Positions 1 through 10,855 of a DNA stretch of 64,000 nucleotides are shown piece after piece. Under the pieces are notes generated by a model that saw only the letters and a list, made by a program, of their open reading frames with translations, made no database searches and was not told the DNA's origin. Source of the DNA: Halomonas colorata (GTDB lineage: Bacteria > Pseudomonadota > Gammaproteobacteria > Pseudomonadales > Halomonadaceae); the NCBI RefSeq assembly GCF_014897985.1, contig NZ_JABUZA010000021.1, positions 1 to 64,000 on the forward strand, given 5' to 3'. The translations under genes were made by a program, and so were the position numbers. Position 1 is the first letter of the stretch. Every line of letters starts with the position of its first letter.

Positions 1-3000
1 GCAAGCTGCAGGAAGTTGAGCGTAATAAACAGGCTGCTTAGAGGCAGCCATTTGGACAACTGGGTTGAAAATCACCGCTATGCAGCGCTGAGCATTGATG
101 CCGTACTCAACGGGCTGCGGCCACCCGAGCAAGCTATTAGCCTTAAATTGCAAGATGTTACCGATCCTGAAAAGAGCGTTGAGTTTTATTCCAGTGGCGA
201 TGAAAACCCTAACGATATCGTGCTTTCACGTACGGTCGAACGAGATGTGTATGGACGAAGATGGCAGCTTCGGTTCGAAGCCCATCCACCGTTTATCCGT
301 GAGCTTAATCAGCTCTCTCCGCTTCTGGTATTAAGTATCGGGGTGTTGTTTTCCATGCTTATGGCGGCCCTGATGGGCGCCCTCAACATCAGTCGTAAAC
401 GACGACGCAGCATTATCGCTGAACAGGCAAAACTTGCGGCAATTGTCGAGAGTTCGGCCGACGGCATCATTGGAATGGACCGTAATGGCAAAGTCACCAG
501 CTGGAATAAAGGGGCTGAAGAATTATTTGGCTACAGCACCAAAGAGACTTTGGGACAGCGTATTGGCCATCTGATTATGCCTGAACAAAAATTAGCTGAG
601 GAGGAAAACGTACTTGCTTGCATTCAGGCTGGAAAGTCGACATCAGCCTTTGAAACACAGCGACAGCACAAAAACGGAACGCTCATTTCAGTTTCAGTCA
701 CCATGTCACCTATTTTCAATTCAGAAGGTCGTGTTATCGGAGGGGCAAAAACTGTTAGAGATATTTCAGAAAGAGTCGCCGCTGATGCACAGATTCATAA
801 GCTGAATAGCAGCCTAGAGGCCCAGGTAGCACAACGTACATCTGAACTGCTTCAGCTCAACGTGCTATTAGGCAGCGTACTGAGCTCAGCTTCAGAGGTG
901 GCAATTATTGCCACGGACTTGCTTGGTGTCATTAAAGTTTTTAATACCGGTGCTGAGCGCATATTAGGCTACGAAGCAGCTGATGTGATTGATCAGCACA
1001 ATTTGATTGATTTCCATACAGAGGCAGAAATGGCACTTCGTGCCAATGAATTGGCATCCCAGTATGGATGCACGGTGAACGGATTTTGCGTATTAGTACA
1101 TGAGGCTGAACGGCACGGCGCCGACACGCGCGAATGGACTTACTGTTGTAAAGGCGGCGTTCCTTTACCGGTTTCGGTCTCTATTACCGCTATGTATGAC
1201 GATCATGGAGACATCAACGGTTATCTCAGCATCGCTGTAGATTTGACGACACAAAAAGCGTCCGAAAGTGCAGTCTCATCGGCGCGTGACCAACTGCTTA
1301 TGGCCGCCGATGCGGCGGAATTGGGGATTTGGTCTTGGGACATGGCCGATAATTCACTCAGCTGGAATGCACGTATGTTCCAACTCTATGGGCTATCGTC
1401 GAACGAGGTACCTTCAGACTTAAGCTATCAACACTGGCATGAGCGCATCCATCCAGACGATATGGATATGGCCGACAGCAAGCTACAGAGCCTGCTAGAA
1501 AAAGGGGAGGCGTATAATCCTGTTTTTCGGGTGATACGCCCTGATGGCACCCTGTGCACGGTGCAGGCAGGTGCACAGGTCGAGCGCGATGAGCACGGTA
1601 CACCAATAAGAGTGACAGGTATCAACCGTGATATAACTGCCCAGCTTGAGTTGCAAACACGCCTGCAGCATGCGAAGGAACAAGCGGATGCCGCTAGCGC
1701 AGCCAAATCATCATTTGTAGCGAATATGAGCCATGAAATTCGCACCCCTATGAATGCAGTGTTGGGAATGCTTCAGCTTGTTCAGAACACCGAGCTGAAT
1801 ACCCGCCAGCTTGACTACATCAGCAAAGCCGAGTCGGCGGCAAAGTCGCTACTGGGATTACTCAACGATATTCTCGACTACTCAAAGATCGACGCTGGAA
1901 AGCTGCAGCTGGATATACATGTTGTTGATCTTGAAAACCTGATGCGTGACTTAGCCATTATTCTTGCGGGTAATCTTTCAGGAAAAGACGTTGAGGTCAT
2001 GTTCGATATCGACCCTCAATTGCCCAGCGCATTATATGGTGATGGACTGCGCTTACAGCAAGTGTTAGTCAACCTAGCGGGCAATGCGCTGAAGTTTACG
2101 CAACACGGTCATGTAGTTGTCAAGGTCGGACAACGGCACCGGCAGTCAGAGGAGGTGCGCTTACGCGTTGAAGTGATTGACAGCGGAATTGGCATTAGCC
2201 CTGAACATCTCAAGCGTATCTTCGATGGCTTTACCCAAGCTGAGGCGTCTATCAGCAGACGTTTTGGCGGCACGGGGTTGGGCCTGGTGATATCGCAGCG
2301 GCTTATCGAATTAATGGGAGGAGAGCTACAGGTCAGCAGCCAAGTCGGGATAGGCAGTTGCTTTTGGTTTGATATCAATATGCGCATTGCTCAAGAACCG
2401 CCGTTAGGCACCTTGCTACCGGGAGCAGACCACGCTAAGCATCTGCTGGTTGTTGATGATAATGAAGTGGCCGGTGAGCTGTTAGTACGCATGACTCAGT
2501 CTATGGGGTGGCAGGTGGATCTTGTCCGCGATGGCCGACAAGCCGTGGATCGCGTTCAGCAAATGCAGCGTGGCGGCAATGACTATGACATCATACTGAT
2601 GGATTGGCGTATGCCTGAACTGGATGGCTTAAGCGCAGCACGCAAAATACATCAGCAAAGTCTGCAAAAAAAACCGCCCATCATTATGATCACTGCTTGC
2701 GGCCAGGAAGTACTATCTGATTCACAGCAGTTGGGTGATGCTCCCTTTGTCGACGTTCTTAGCAAGCCTGTCACCCCCCAACAATTGATTAATTCGATCA
2801 ACAATGCGCTTATATCGCCAAGTATGCCGCAGCCCACTGCCTCCAACATGCGGTCATTGCTTCCAAAGCGCTTAGAAGGACTGCGCTTTTTGGTTGTTGA
2901 GGACAATATGTTAAATCGCGAGGTCGCCTTTGAGCTATTAACCCAAGAAGGTGCTGAAGTAACTCTCGCAGAGGGAGGGCTTGAGGGTGTGACGTTAGCC

Positions 3001-3912
3001 ACCAAGTCTGCCCCCGCTTTTGATGCGGTATTAATGGATATCCAAATGCCTGATATTGACGGATTGGAAGCTACCCGTCTAATTCGCGCTGACGGCGACC
3101 AAGGTGGTGTAAAGATCATTGCCATGACGGCCAATGCGTCGGAGCAAGACAAGCAAGCATGTTACGCTGCGGGTATGGATGATCATCTCAGCAAGCCGGT
3201 TGACCTCGAGCGACTGATTGCCACGCTATTAAGCCATACAACACAGGAAGTGGCCGGTGCAGAAGTACCGCCACCTCCAACCGAATCGATTAATACTATT
3301 GTCGAGCCGGAATCTTCGATCAGTCGTCGCTTTGGCGGTAACTACAAGCTGATTCGTACTATGTTGGGAAAATTCGCGGACGAGCAAACCAAGCAGCTTG
3401 GGCGCCTGAAAGAAGCCTTTGAGCAGGGCGATAGGGTAGGCGCTATCAGCTTATTGCATGCTATCAAGGGCAGTTCCGCAACGATGGGCGCCACGGCGTT
3501 TGCAGATCGCGTAGGAGCCCTGGAGCAAGATTTACGAAATACCGAGTCCAGCAAACAATCGCAAGGACTGAACCAGAATGATGTCGATACTGATCATCTA
3601 TTTACGCTGTTACAGGCCAGTGACGGTATGTTGAGGGCGATGTTTGACCTTCCGGTAATGGCATCCACGGCATTTGTACCAGTGAATGAAGACAGTGCAG
3701 ACTTATCCATTGAGCAGTGGCATGAAGCACTGCGAGCTATATTGCAGCTTTTAGAGGTAGGCAGCCTGCAAGCGATCGAAAAGAGTGAATCGCTTCAGGG
3801 ACTCACTCCACAGGCTATGCGGAGTGAGTACGATGCTTTTCTTGATCTGGTAAGATCTCTGGATTTTGCGGCAGCGCTACTCGCAGGTCATGACCTGCTG
3901 CATTCAAACTGA
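1..3912 (+). CDS. Hybrid sensor histidine kinase (PAS x3, HisKA, HATPase, REC x2, HPt), 5' end outside window
   Basis: The reading frame is open from base 1, so the gene starts upstream; a TTG at 16 is probably not the start. Order by base: the tail of a periplasmic sensor (CHASE-like), a membrane segment at about 310-390, PAS domains near 430-770, 870-1240 and 1300-1650, a HisKA domain with SHEIRTP (phospho-His codon 1732-1734), a HATPase at about 2030-2400, REC1 (Asp codon 2602-2604), REC2 (Asp codon 3037-3039) and an HPt domain with HAIKGSS (His codon 3457-3459). This is a BarA/TorS-like multistep phosphorelay protein. The signal is unknown. It is followed directly by a REC-GGDEF gene, a plausible output partner. 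The domain call is firm; the specific role is not known. Confidence 0.9.
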   Translation, partial: ASCRKLSVINRLLRGSHLDNWVENHRYAALSIDAVLNGLRPPEQAISLKLQDVTDPEKSVEFYSSGDENPNDIVLSRTVERDVYGRRWQLRFEAHPPFIRELNQLSPLLVLSIGVLFSMLMAALMGALNISRKRRRSIIAEQAKLAAIVESSADGIIGMDRNGKVTSWNKGAEELFGYSTKETLGQRIGHLIMPEQKLAEEENVLACIQAGKSTSAFETQRQHKNGTLISVSVTMSPIFNSEGRVIGGAKTVRDISERVAADAQIHKLNSSLEAQVAQRTSELLQLNVLLGSVLSSASEVAIIATDLLGVIKVFNTGAERILGYEAADVIDQHNLIDFHTEAEMALRANELASQYGCTVNGFCVLVHEAERHGADTREWTYCCKGGVPLPVSVSITAMYDDHGDINGYLSIAVDLTTQKASESAVSSARDQLLMAADAAELGIWSWDMADNSLSWNARMFQLYGLSSNEVPSDLSYQHWHERIHPDDMDMADSKLQSLLEKGEAYNPVFRVIRPDGTLCTVQAGAQVERDEHGTPIRVTGINRDITAQLELQTRLQHAKEQADAASAAKSSFVANMSHEIRTPMNAVLGMLQLVQNTELNTRQLDYISKAESAAKSLLGLLNDILDYSKIDAGKLQLDIHVVDLENLMRDLAIILAGNLSGKDVEVMFDIDPQLPSALYGDGLRLQQVLVNLAGNALKFTQHGHVVVKVGQRHRQSEEVRLRVEVIDSGIGISPEHLKRIFDGFTQAEASISRRFGGTGLGLVISQRLIELMGGELQVSSQVGIGSCFWFDINMRIAQEPPLGTLLPGADHAKHLLVVDDNEVAGELLVRMTQSMGWQVDLVRDGRQAVDRVQQMQRGGNDYDIILMDWRMPELDGLSAARKIHQQSLQKKPPIIMITACGQEVLSDSQQLGDAPFVDVLSKPVTPQQLINSINNALISPSMPQPTASNMRSLLPKRLEGLRFLVVEDNMLNREVAFELLTQEGAEVTLAEGGLEGVTLATKSAPAFDAVLMDIQMPDIDGLEATRLIRADGDQGGVKIIAMTANASEQDKQACYAAGMDDHLSKPVDLERLIATLLSHTTQEVAGAEVPPPPTESINTIVEPESSISRRFGGNYKLIRTMLGKFADEQTKQLGRLKEAFEQGDRVGAISLLHAIKGSSATMGATAFADRVGALEQDLRNTESSKQSQGLNQNDVDTDHLFTLLQASDGMLRAMFDLPVMASTAFVPVNEDSADLSIEQWHEALRAILQLLEVGSLQAIEKSESLQGLTPQAMRSEYDAFLDLVRSLDFAAALLAGHDLLHSN

Positions 3913-3922
3913 GGGACGATTA

Positions 3923-4849
3923 GTGCAACAGTGGCAAGCCGTTTCAAAAAACAAGCCTAAATTACTGCTGGTCGATGACCAGCGCATTAATATTATGGTG
4001 TTGTATGAGCTGTTTCGTGAGGAGTGTGAGGTATTCATGGCCACGGATGGGGCTCAAGCCCTAGATATGTGCCAAACGATAGCACCGGATTTGATTCTGC
4101 TTGACGTTTATATGGACGGCCTGGATGGCCATGAGGTCTGTCGTAGACTCAAAGCCGACCCTGGAACACGCGATATCGCCATTATTTTTGTAACGGCTCT
4201 AGGCGCGGTAGAGGATGAAGTGTTGGGTCTCGAACTTGGAGCGGTTGATTTTATCGTCAAGCCGATCAACCCCGTTATTGTCAAAGCACGGGTCAATACG
4301 CACCTAACGCTCAAGCGGCAAAGTGACATCTTGCGCTCGTTTGCATTGATCGATGGCTTAACAGGTGTCGCTAACAGGCGCATGTTTGACGAACAGCTAA
4401 ATCGAGATTGGCGCCAGTGCCTGAGGGAGCAATATACGCTGTCGGTGATCATGATTGATGTCGACTATTTTAAGCGTTACAACGATCTTTATGGACACTT
4501 GAAGGGCGATAATTGCTTGCAGCAGGTAGCTGAAGCTCTAATCGGTGTATCCTTCCGGCCGTATGATTTGATAGCGCGTTATGGTGGTGAAGAGTTTGCG
4601 TGCCTGTTGCCTAAAACAGATTTGGCGGGGGCTTTACATGTTGCAGAGCGTATTGAGGCAAGCGTGCAAGCATTAAAGCTTGAACATATGGGCTCGGAGG
4701 TAGCGCAGCATGTGACTGTGGCATCGGTTATCCCAGACAGCAGCATGGAGCAACAAGCGCTGTTGGCGGAAGCGGATAAGCAATTGTACAAAGCGAAGCA
4801 GGCTGGTCGAGCTCGTGTCAGTTATGGCGCATTAGCAAGCTCGTCATAA
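3923..4849 (+). CDS. Response regulator diguanylate cyclase (REC-GGDEF)
   Basis: Predicted to make cyclic di-GMP under control of a receiver domain (PleD/WspR-like logic). The N-terminal REC carries LLLVDDQ and the acceptor Asp in LILLDVYMDG; the C-terminal cyclase has GGEEF at 4583-4597. I chose GTG at 3923, preceded by GAGGGA at 3911-3916; an ATG at 3866 would overlap the kinase by 47 bases and add a poorly conserved extension. With this start the gene begins 10 bases after the kinase stop, so the two are probably co-transcribed and the kinase HPt may phosphorylate this REC. No RxxD inhibitory site was obvious. Confidence 0.88.
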   Translation: MQQWQAVSKNKPKLLLVDDQRINIMVLYELFREECEVFMATDGAQALDMCQTIAPDLILLDVYMDGLDGHEVCRRLKADPGTRDIAIIFVTALGAVEDEVLGLELGAVDFIVKPINPVIVKARVNTHLTLKRQSDILRSFALIDGLTGVANRRMFDEQLNRDWRQCLREQYTLSVIMIDVDYFKRYNDLYGHLKGDNCLQQVAEALIGVSFRPYDLIARYGGEEFACLLPKTDLAGALHVAERIEASVQALKLEHMGSEVAQHVTVASVIPDSSMEQQALLAEADKQLYKAKQAGRARVSYGALASSS

Positions 4850-5210
4850 TGGTTATAAAAGACCCGCCAGAGAATAGTGATCCGACACTAATAGAGTAAA
4901 AGTATATTGCGTGATAATGAACACCATATTTAACATAATATATATTATGCGAACACCTGAAAGATCTTTGTGAAGCGCACAGAACCCGCAGCCTACTTGA
5001 GACTCACTGGTTTAAGCAAGCAACGTCTCTAATTCAATATAATCAGCAAGATAATAGATTTTATCAGGTGTAGCGCTTAATCAATTTTTATCCATGCTAT
5101 GAAACATCTACGCTCTAAGCTATATGTTTTAAGCAGCTATTAAGCGTCCATCCTCAGTATCTAGGTTGAAGGCCGCCTCTAACCCCTGAATTGGGTCAGG
5201 TACATAGACA
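4850..5210. other. AT-rich intergenic region without a gene
   Basis: No credible complete gene. It contains a perfect 16-base palindrome (4934-4949, CATAATATATATTATG) and, on the minus strand, a start-less stretch of codons ending at 5129 that may be a gene remnant. No convincing terminator for the diguanylate cyclase gene was found. Confidence 0.6.
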
Positions 5211-5243
5211 TTAAAAAGCAGCCTGCTTGAGCAAGGCTGCTTT
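5211..5243 (-). terminator. Rho-independent terminator of ectABC
   Basis: AAAGCAGCC (5215-5223) pairs with GGCTGCTTT (5235-5243). On the minus strand the stem is followed by a run of T. It lies just downstream of the ectC stop. Confidence 0.85.
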
Positions 5244-5285
5244 CCAAGGACATATGTCCAAGCACTAAAGGCTGTGTATCAGTGC

Positions 5286-5681
5286 TTATTCATCAGCTGG
5301 TGCGTAGGAGCCGTCTTCGCGGTGCACTTCTTTACCTGACAGCGCGGGAGTAAATACGCAGGCAACGGTCATGCCTTTTTCTTTACCGCGCAGTAGGTGC
5401 TCGTCATGCTGATCCAGCAGGTAGATATCGCCTGCTTTAATGGGCCAAATTTTGCCATCGGCCAGGGTTTCTACTTCACCTTCGCCTTCATAGCAAAAAA
5501 CCGCTTCATAGTGATGTTTGTACTGAATATGGGTTTCAGTACCTGGAAAAATGCGCGTGATGTGAAAAGAAAAACCCGCGTTGTCTTCAGCAAGTACTAG
5601 ACGCGTGCTGTCCCAGTTGCCGTTTTCAGCGGTTACCAGACGATCAGTTTTGCGCGCTTCTTCTAGATTACGAACAATCAT
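5286..5681 (-). CDS. ectC: L-ectoine synthase
   Basis: Cyclises N-gamma-acetyl-L-2,4-diaminobutyrate to ectoine, the last step of synthesis, in the cytoplasm. The 131 residues match the usual EctC length. It is a single cupin; E59, Y87 and H95 correspond, by a constant offset of two, to the iron ligands E57, Y85 and H93 described for Paenibacillus EctC. It is the third gene of ectABC, 78 bases after ectB, with a hairpin (5701-5719) in the gap and a terminator downstream. There is no ectD-like hydroxylase gene beside it. Confidence 0.97.
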   Translation of the reverse strand: MIVRNLEEARKTDRLVTAENGNWDSTRLVLAEDNAGFSFHITRIFPGTETHIQYKHHYEAVFCYEGEGEVETLADGKIWPIKAGDIYLLDQHDEHLLRGKEKGMTVACVFTPALSGKEVHREDGSYAPADE

Positions 5682-5700
5682 AATTTACTCCATCCCTGAA

Positions 5701-5719
5701 CGGCTGGCAGTACCAGCCG
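5701..5719 (-). other. Intercistronic hairpin between ectB and ectC
   Basis: CGGCTGG and CCAGCCG form a perfect 7-bp stem with a 5-base loop. No T-run follows on the minus strand, so it is not a classical terminator; it may affect ectC expression or mRNA stability. Confidence 0.5.
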
Positions 5720-5759
5720 CTGAGTTTTTCGTTAGGGTGATACGTAAGACTGCGTCAAA

Positions 5760-7672
<1,913 letters not shown>

Positions 7673-7704
7673 AGTTATGCTTCGCTGTAGCGAATTTGAT
7701 GCCC

Positions 7705-7733
7705 ATTATAACAACTGATTATTAACAATTCAA
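7705..7733 (-). promoter_or_regulatory. Sigma70-type promoter of ectABC
   Basis: Minus strand: TTGAAT (7728-7733), a 17-base spacer and a perfect TATAAT (7705-7710). It implies a start near 7698 and a leader of about 25 bases before ectA. Confidence 0.8.
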
Positions 7734-7772
7734 AAATCATATTATCCACCGCCCTATTTTCCATAATTTTTG

Positions 7773-7779
7773 ATTATAG
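7773..7779 (-). promoter_or_regulatory. Possible second, SigmaS-like -10 element of ectABC
   Basis: Minus-strand CTATAAT without a recognisable -35 box, about 70 bases upstream of the sigma70 -10. A C before the -10 hexamer and no -35 are SigmaS-like; tandem sigma70/SigmaS promoters are known upstream of ectA in H. elongata. This is inference. Confidence 0.4.
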
Positions 7780-7871
7780 TTGGCTCATTTAAGCCGCTCT
7801 TGGTGCCCTAAGTGGTGGTCTGCGTAATGAGACAATATGAGTTTAGTCTGACTTTGCAAAAGGTGAGGCAT

Positions 7872-7905
7872 AAAAAAAGCGAGCCTGATGCTGGCTCGCT
7901 TTTTT
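7872..7905. terminator. Bidirectional terminator downstream of gor
   Basis: A-run plus GCGAGCC (7878-7884) pairs with GGCTCGC (7893-7899) followed by a T-run, so it can work on both strands. It ends the gor transcript (minus strand, stop at 7943). Confidence 0.85.
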
Positions 7906-7942
7906 AAACACTTCTTTTTGAAAAGTTAGAAAAAAAGGGGGG

Positions 7943-9325
7943 TCAATGTCGAGTCACTGTTCTCATGGTGACAAATTCTTCGGCCCCGGTCGGGTGGATG
8001 CCAATAGTTAAGTCAAAGTCACGCTTGGTAAGACCTGCTCTAACAGCAATGGCAATACCCTGCATAATTTCCCCCGCTTCATCTCCTACCATATGGACAC
8101 CGACGACTCGATCGGTCTCATCATCCACAATGAGTTTCATAAGCGTGCGTTCCTGACTTCCCGAGAGGGTATGTTTCAGCGCTCGAAACTCAGTGGAATA
8201 AACCCGAATCTTGGCCAGTTTTTGCCGTGCTCCCTCTTCACTGAGCCCTACTGTGCCGATATTAGGATGACAAAAGACAGCAGTAGGTACCGTAGCGTAA
8301 TCAAGAGGAGTTGGCTGCTTATCTTTAAAATGGTAATCAACCAGTTGCATGGCTTCAGCAAGAGCGACAGGCGTTAATTCAGGGCCGGCAGTTAAGTCGC
8401 CTAGCGCTAAAATAGATGGCACTAACGTTTCATAGCGCTCATTGACGGGAATTTTTCCGTCTCCATCCAAACAAATTCCCAGCTCTTCCGTGCCCAGCCC
8501 TTGAACGTTGGCTACACGCCCCGTGGCTGCCAGTACCGCATCCACCTCTAACACTTCACCGGTGGTCAGGTGGACGTTATAGCTGGATCCCGTGGCCTCG
8601 ATACGCTCGATATTGGCATTAAAATGAAGGTTGACCCCCTTTTTGTCCATTTCGTTACGGGTGAACTCGCGCACCTCGTGGTCAAACTGCTTTAAAAATA
8701 GATCACCACGATAGATTAGATGGGTTTCGCTACCTAAGCCGTTAAAGATACTTGCAAATTCAACCGCGATATACCCACCGCCCAACACCAGGAAACGTTT
8801 TGGAAATTTTTCTAAATCAAACACCTGGTTTGAGTCCAGCGCATGCTCGTTACCTGGAAAATCGGGCACCCATGGCCAACCGCCTGTCGCCAGCAAAATT
8901 TTATTCGCCGTGATATGAGTAACGCCATTTTCATCTTTCAATGCCGCCGTATGGCCGTCAACCAGCTGTGCGCGGGCATTGAAAAGTGTGACGTCTGCTC
9001 CTTCAAGCATGCGCTGATAAATTCCGTTTAAGCGCTTAATTTCACTAGTTTTATTATCTCTTAACGTGGCCCAGTCAAACGTAGCAGGTTCTGAAAGGCT
9101 CCAGCCAAATCCTGCGGCGTCGTCGAAGCTGTCGTGAAAATGGGCCGCATAGGCATAAAGCTTCTTGGGGACACAGCCTACATTGACGCAGGTGCCGCCT
9201 AGATAGCGGTCTTCTACGATAGCGACCTTAGCGCCTGTCGCAGCTGCGGTACGGGCAGCACGCACGCCGCCTGATCCTGCACCGATCACTAGCAGGTCAT
9301 ACTCATATTCAGAATCGGCTACCAT
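7943..9325 (-). CDS. gor: Glutathione-disulfide reductase
   Basis: NADPH- and FAD-dependent enzyme that reduces glutathione disulfide. It has an N-terminal FAD motif GAGSGG, the redox-active pair in GGTCVNVGCVPKK, a central NADPH Rossmann segment GGGYIAVEFA, and the C-terminal HPTGAEE holding the catalytic His. The length, 460 residues, is typical. RBS AGGAG lies before the ATG at 9325. It is a single gene between two terminators and probably supplies reducing power to the glutaredoxin encoded at 56481. Confidence 0.95.
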   Translation of the reverse strand: MVADSEYEYDLLVIGAGSGGVRAARTAAATGAKVAIVEDRYLGGTCVNVGCVPKKLYAYAAHFHDSFDDAAGFGWSLSEPATFDWATLRDNKTSEIKRLNGIYQRMLEGADVTLFNARAQLVDGHTAALKDENGVTHITANKILLATGGWPWVPDFPGNEHALDSNQVFDLEKFPKRFLVLGGGYIAVEFASIFNGLGSETHLIYRGDLFLKQFDHEVREFTRNEMDKKGVNLHFNANIERIEATGSSYNVHLTTGEVLEVDAVLAATGRVANVQGLGTEELGICLDGDGKIPVNERYETLVPSILALGDLTAGPELTPVALAEAMQLVDYHFKDKQPTPLDYATVPTAVFCHPNIGTVGLSEEGARQKLAKIRVYSTEFRALKHTLSGSQERTLMKLIVDDETDRVVGVHMVGDEAGEIMQGIAIAVRAGLTKRDFDLTIGIHPTGAEEFVTMRTVTRH

Positions 9326-9379
9326 TATCTGCTCCTAATAAGTTTTTATACGCATTAAACGCTTAGCTGCGCCCGCTTA

Positions 9380-9412
9380 TTGACCTTCGTCGCAGGGAAG
9401 GTTAAAACCTTC
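9380..9412 (+). promoter_or_regulatory. Candidate promoter of can overlapping an inverted repeat
   Basis: TTGACC (9380-9385), a 17-base spacer and TAAAAC (9403-9408). The -10 sits inside the perfect inverted repeat GAAGGTTAAAACCTTC (9397-9412), which would suit a repressor site. Confidence 0.45.
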
Positions 9413-9465
9413 TCCACTTACTTGCATTTCGCCTTAACCTGACGATGTAATGAAACGGAGATTCA

Positions 9466-10113
9466 ATGTCTGATTCTATTTCGACGCTTCTCGACAATAA
9501 TCGTGCCTGGGCTGAACGCATGTGCGAAGAGGATCCCGAGTATTTTAAGCGCCTTTCAGATCAGCAAAATCCTGATTATTTGTGGATAGGCTGCTCTGAT
9601 AGCCGGGTTCCCGCTAATCAGATTATTGCACTCCCCCCCGGTGAAGTCTTCGTTCACCGTAATGTTGCCAACCTTTTGCATCATACTGATATGAACGCGC
9701 TTTCTGTCGTTCAGTATGCCGTTGATGTACTCAAAGTAAGTCATATTATGATTGTCGGTCACTACGGCTGCGGCGGAATTAGAGCGGCAGTAACAGGCGG
9801 CGAGTGCGGTGTGGTTGATTACTGGCTACATTCGGTGCGTGAGCAATACAACCAGCATCGAAACACACTTGGACATCTTCCCCTGGATGATCAAATAGAC
9901 CGTATGTGCGAACTCAACGTTAAAGCACAGGTTAACAGCTTATGCCGTACTAAAATTTTGCAGCGGGCCTGGCAGCGTGGCCAGTCCATTTCCGTGCACG
10001 GCTGGGTCTATGGTTTAAGCGATGGTCGTGTAAAAGACCTTAAATGTACGGTCACTGGCTTAGATCAGGTAGAAACGCTTTACCGTATCGATCGCATACA
10101 GTCTGGCGATTAA
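9466..10113 (+). CDS. can: Beta-class carbonic anhydrase
   Basis: Zinc enzyme interconverting CO2 and bicarbonate in the cytoplasm. The zinc ligands C43 and D45 (CSDSR), H99 and C102 (GHYGCGG) are all present, in E. coli Can spacing. Length 215 residues is normal. The ATG at 9466 follows GGAG. It is monocistronic and ends at a long inverted repeat. Confidence 0.95.
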   Translation: MSDSISTLLDNNRAWAERMCEEDPEYFKRLSDQQNPDYLWIGCSDSRVPANQIIALPPGEVFVHRNVANLLHHTDMNALSVVQYAVDVLKVSHIMIVGHYGCGGIRAAVTGGECGVVDYWLHSVREQYNQHRNTLGHLPLDDQIDRMCELNVKAQVNSLCRTKILQRAWQRGQSISVHGWVYGLSDGRVKDLKCTVTGLDQVETLYRIDRIQSGD

Positions 10114-10118
10114 GCACC

Positions 10119-10199
10119 AGGCGACTATGGCTAAGCAGCACTTATAGCTAAGTAGTACTGTATTTAAGTAAGTACTATGGCTCAGCAGCATAGTCGCCT
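10119..10199 (+). terminator. Long imperfect inverted repeat with terminator tip
   Basis: AGGCGACTATG (10119-10129) pairs with CATAGTCGCCT (10189-10199), followed by TTATTT. The interior contains the near-direct repeat GGCTAAGCAGCA / GGCTCAGCAGCA and inverted AGTACT elements. It lies between can and msrA, which converge, and probably ends both transcripts. Confidence 0.6.
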
Positions 10200-10221
10200 T
10201 TATTTGACTGTATTTGAGCGG

Positions 10222-10845
10222 TTACCCACCAATAGGGCAAACCACCCCAGTGCCCTTCAAACCACAATAGCCGTTCGGATTTTTATCGAGATATTGCTGA
10301 TGGTACGTTTCTGCAAAATAAAACGTATCCAGCGGTTCGATGTCCGTGGTGATTGCTCCCCGGCCTACTTTACTCAAAGCACTTTGATAAGCTTCTGCGC
10401 TCTGCATCGCTGCGGTTAGCTGCTCATCGGTGGTCGTATAAATCACCGAGCGATACTGTGAGCCAATATCATTGCCCTGACGATTTCCCTGAGTGGGATC
10501 GTGCTGCTCCCAAAACACCTGAAGCAAGGTTTCAATGGCCACTTTGCTTGGGTCATAGATCACGCGGACAACCTCAGCATGCCCAGTTCGCCCGGAACAA
10601 ACTTCCTGGTAAGTGGGATGCTGGATAGTACCGCCCGCATAGCCTGCAGCTGTAACGTAAACACCGGGCTGCTTCCAGAAAAGACGCTCAACACCCCAGA
10701 AACACCCCATCCCCAGTACGATTTCTTCATGGTTTTCAGGATAAGGCGCATGTAGTGAGTGACCATTGATAGTATGGTGCTCACTGGTTTCGACGGGCGT
10801 TGTACGTTCTGTTTCTGCGCCTTTACCATCGTTTAATTGCGTCAT
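10222..10845 (-). CDS. msrA: Peptide-methionine (S)-S-oxide reductase MsrA
   Basis: Repairs methionine-S-sulfoxide in oxidised proteins with thioredoxin as reductant. The catalytic Cys is C48 in [10 protein letters not shown]194 and C203 near the C-terminus are probable resolving cysteines. The long MsrA form (207 residues) has an N-terminal extension. Its start lies 10 bases after the tamB stop, so it is the last gene of the tam operon. Confidence 0.95.
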   Translation of the reverse strand: MTQLNDGKGAETERTTPVETSEHHTINGHSLHAPYPENHEEIVLGMGCFWGVERLFWKQPGVYVTAAGYAGGTIQHPTYQEVCSGRTGHAEVVRVIYDPSKVAIETLLQVFWEQHDPTQGNRQGNDIGSQYRSVIYTTTDEQLTAAMQSAEAYQSALSKVGRGAITTDIEPLDTFYFAETYHQQYLDKNPNGYCGLKGTGVVCPIGG

Positions 10846-10855
10846 GTCAGTCTCT

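Noticed and set aside
2652-3152. 166-codon minus-strand frame inside the hybrid kinase gene
   Set aside because: It lies within the well-defined REC domains of the plus-strand gene, with Ser-rich shadow composition.
5160-5215. End of an insertion sequence near the ect terminator
   Set aside because: A partial CCTGA/TCAGG inverted repeat is present but there is no transposase, target duplication or second end.
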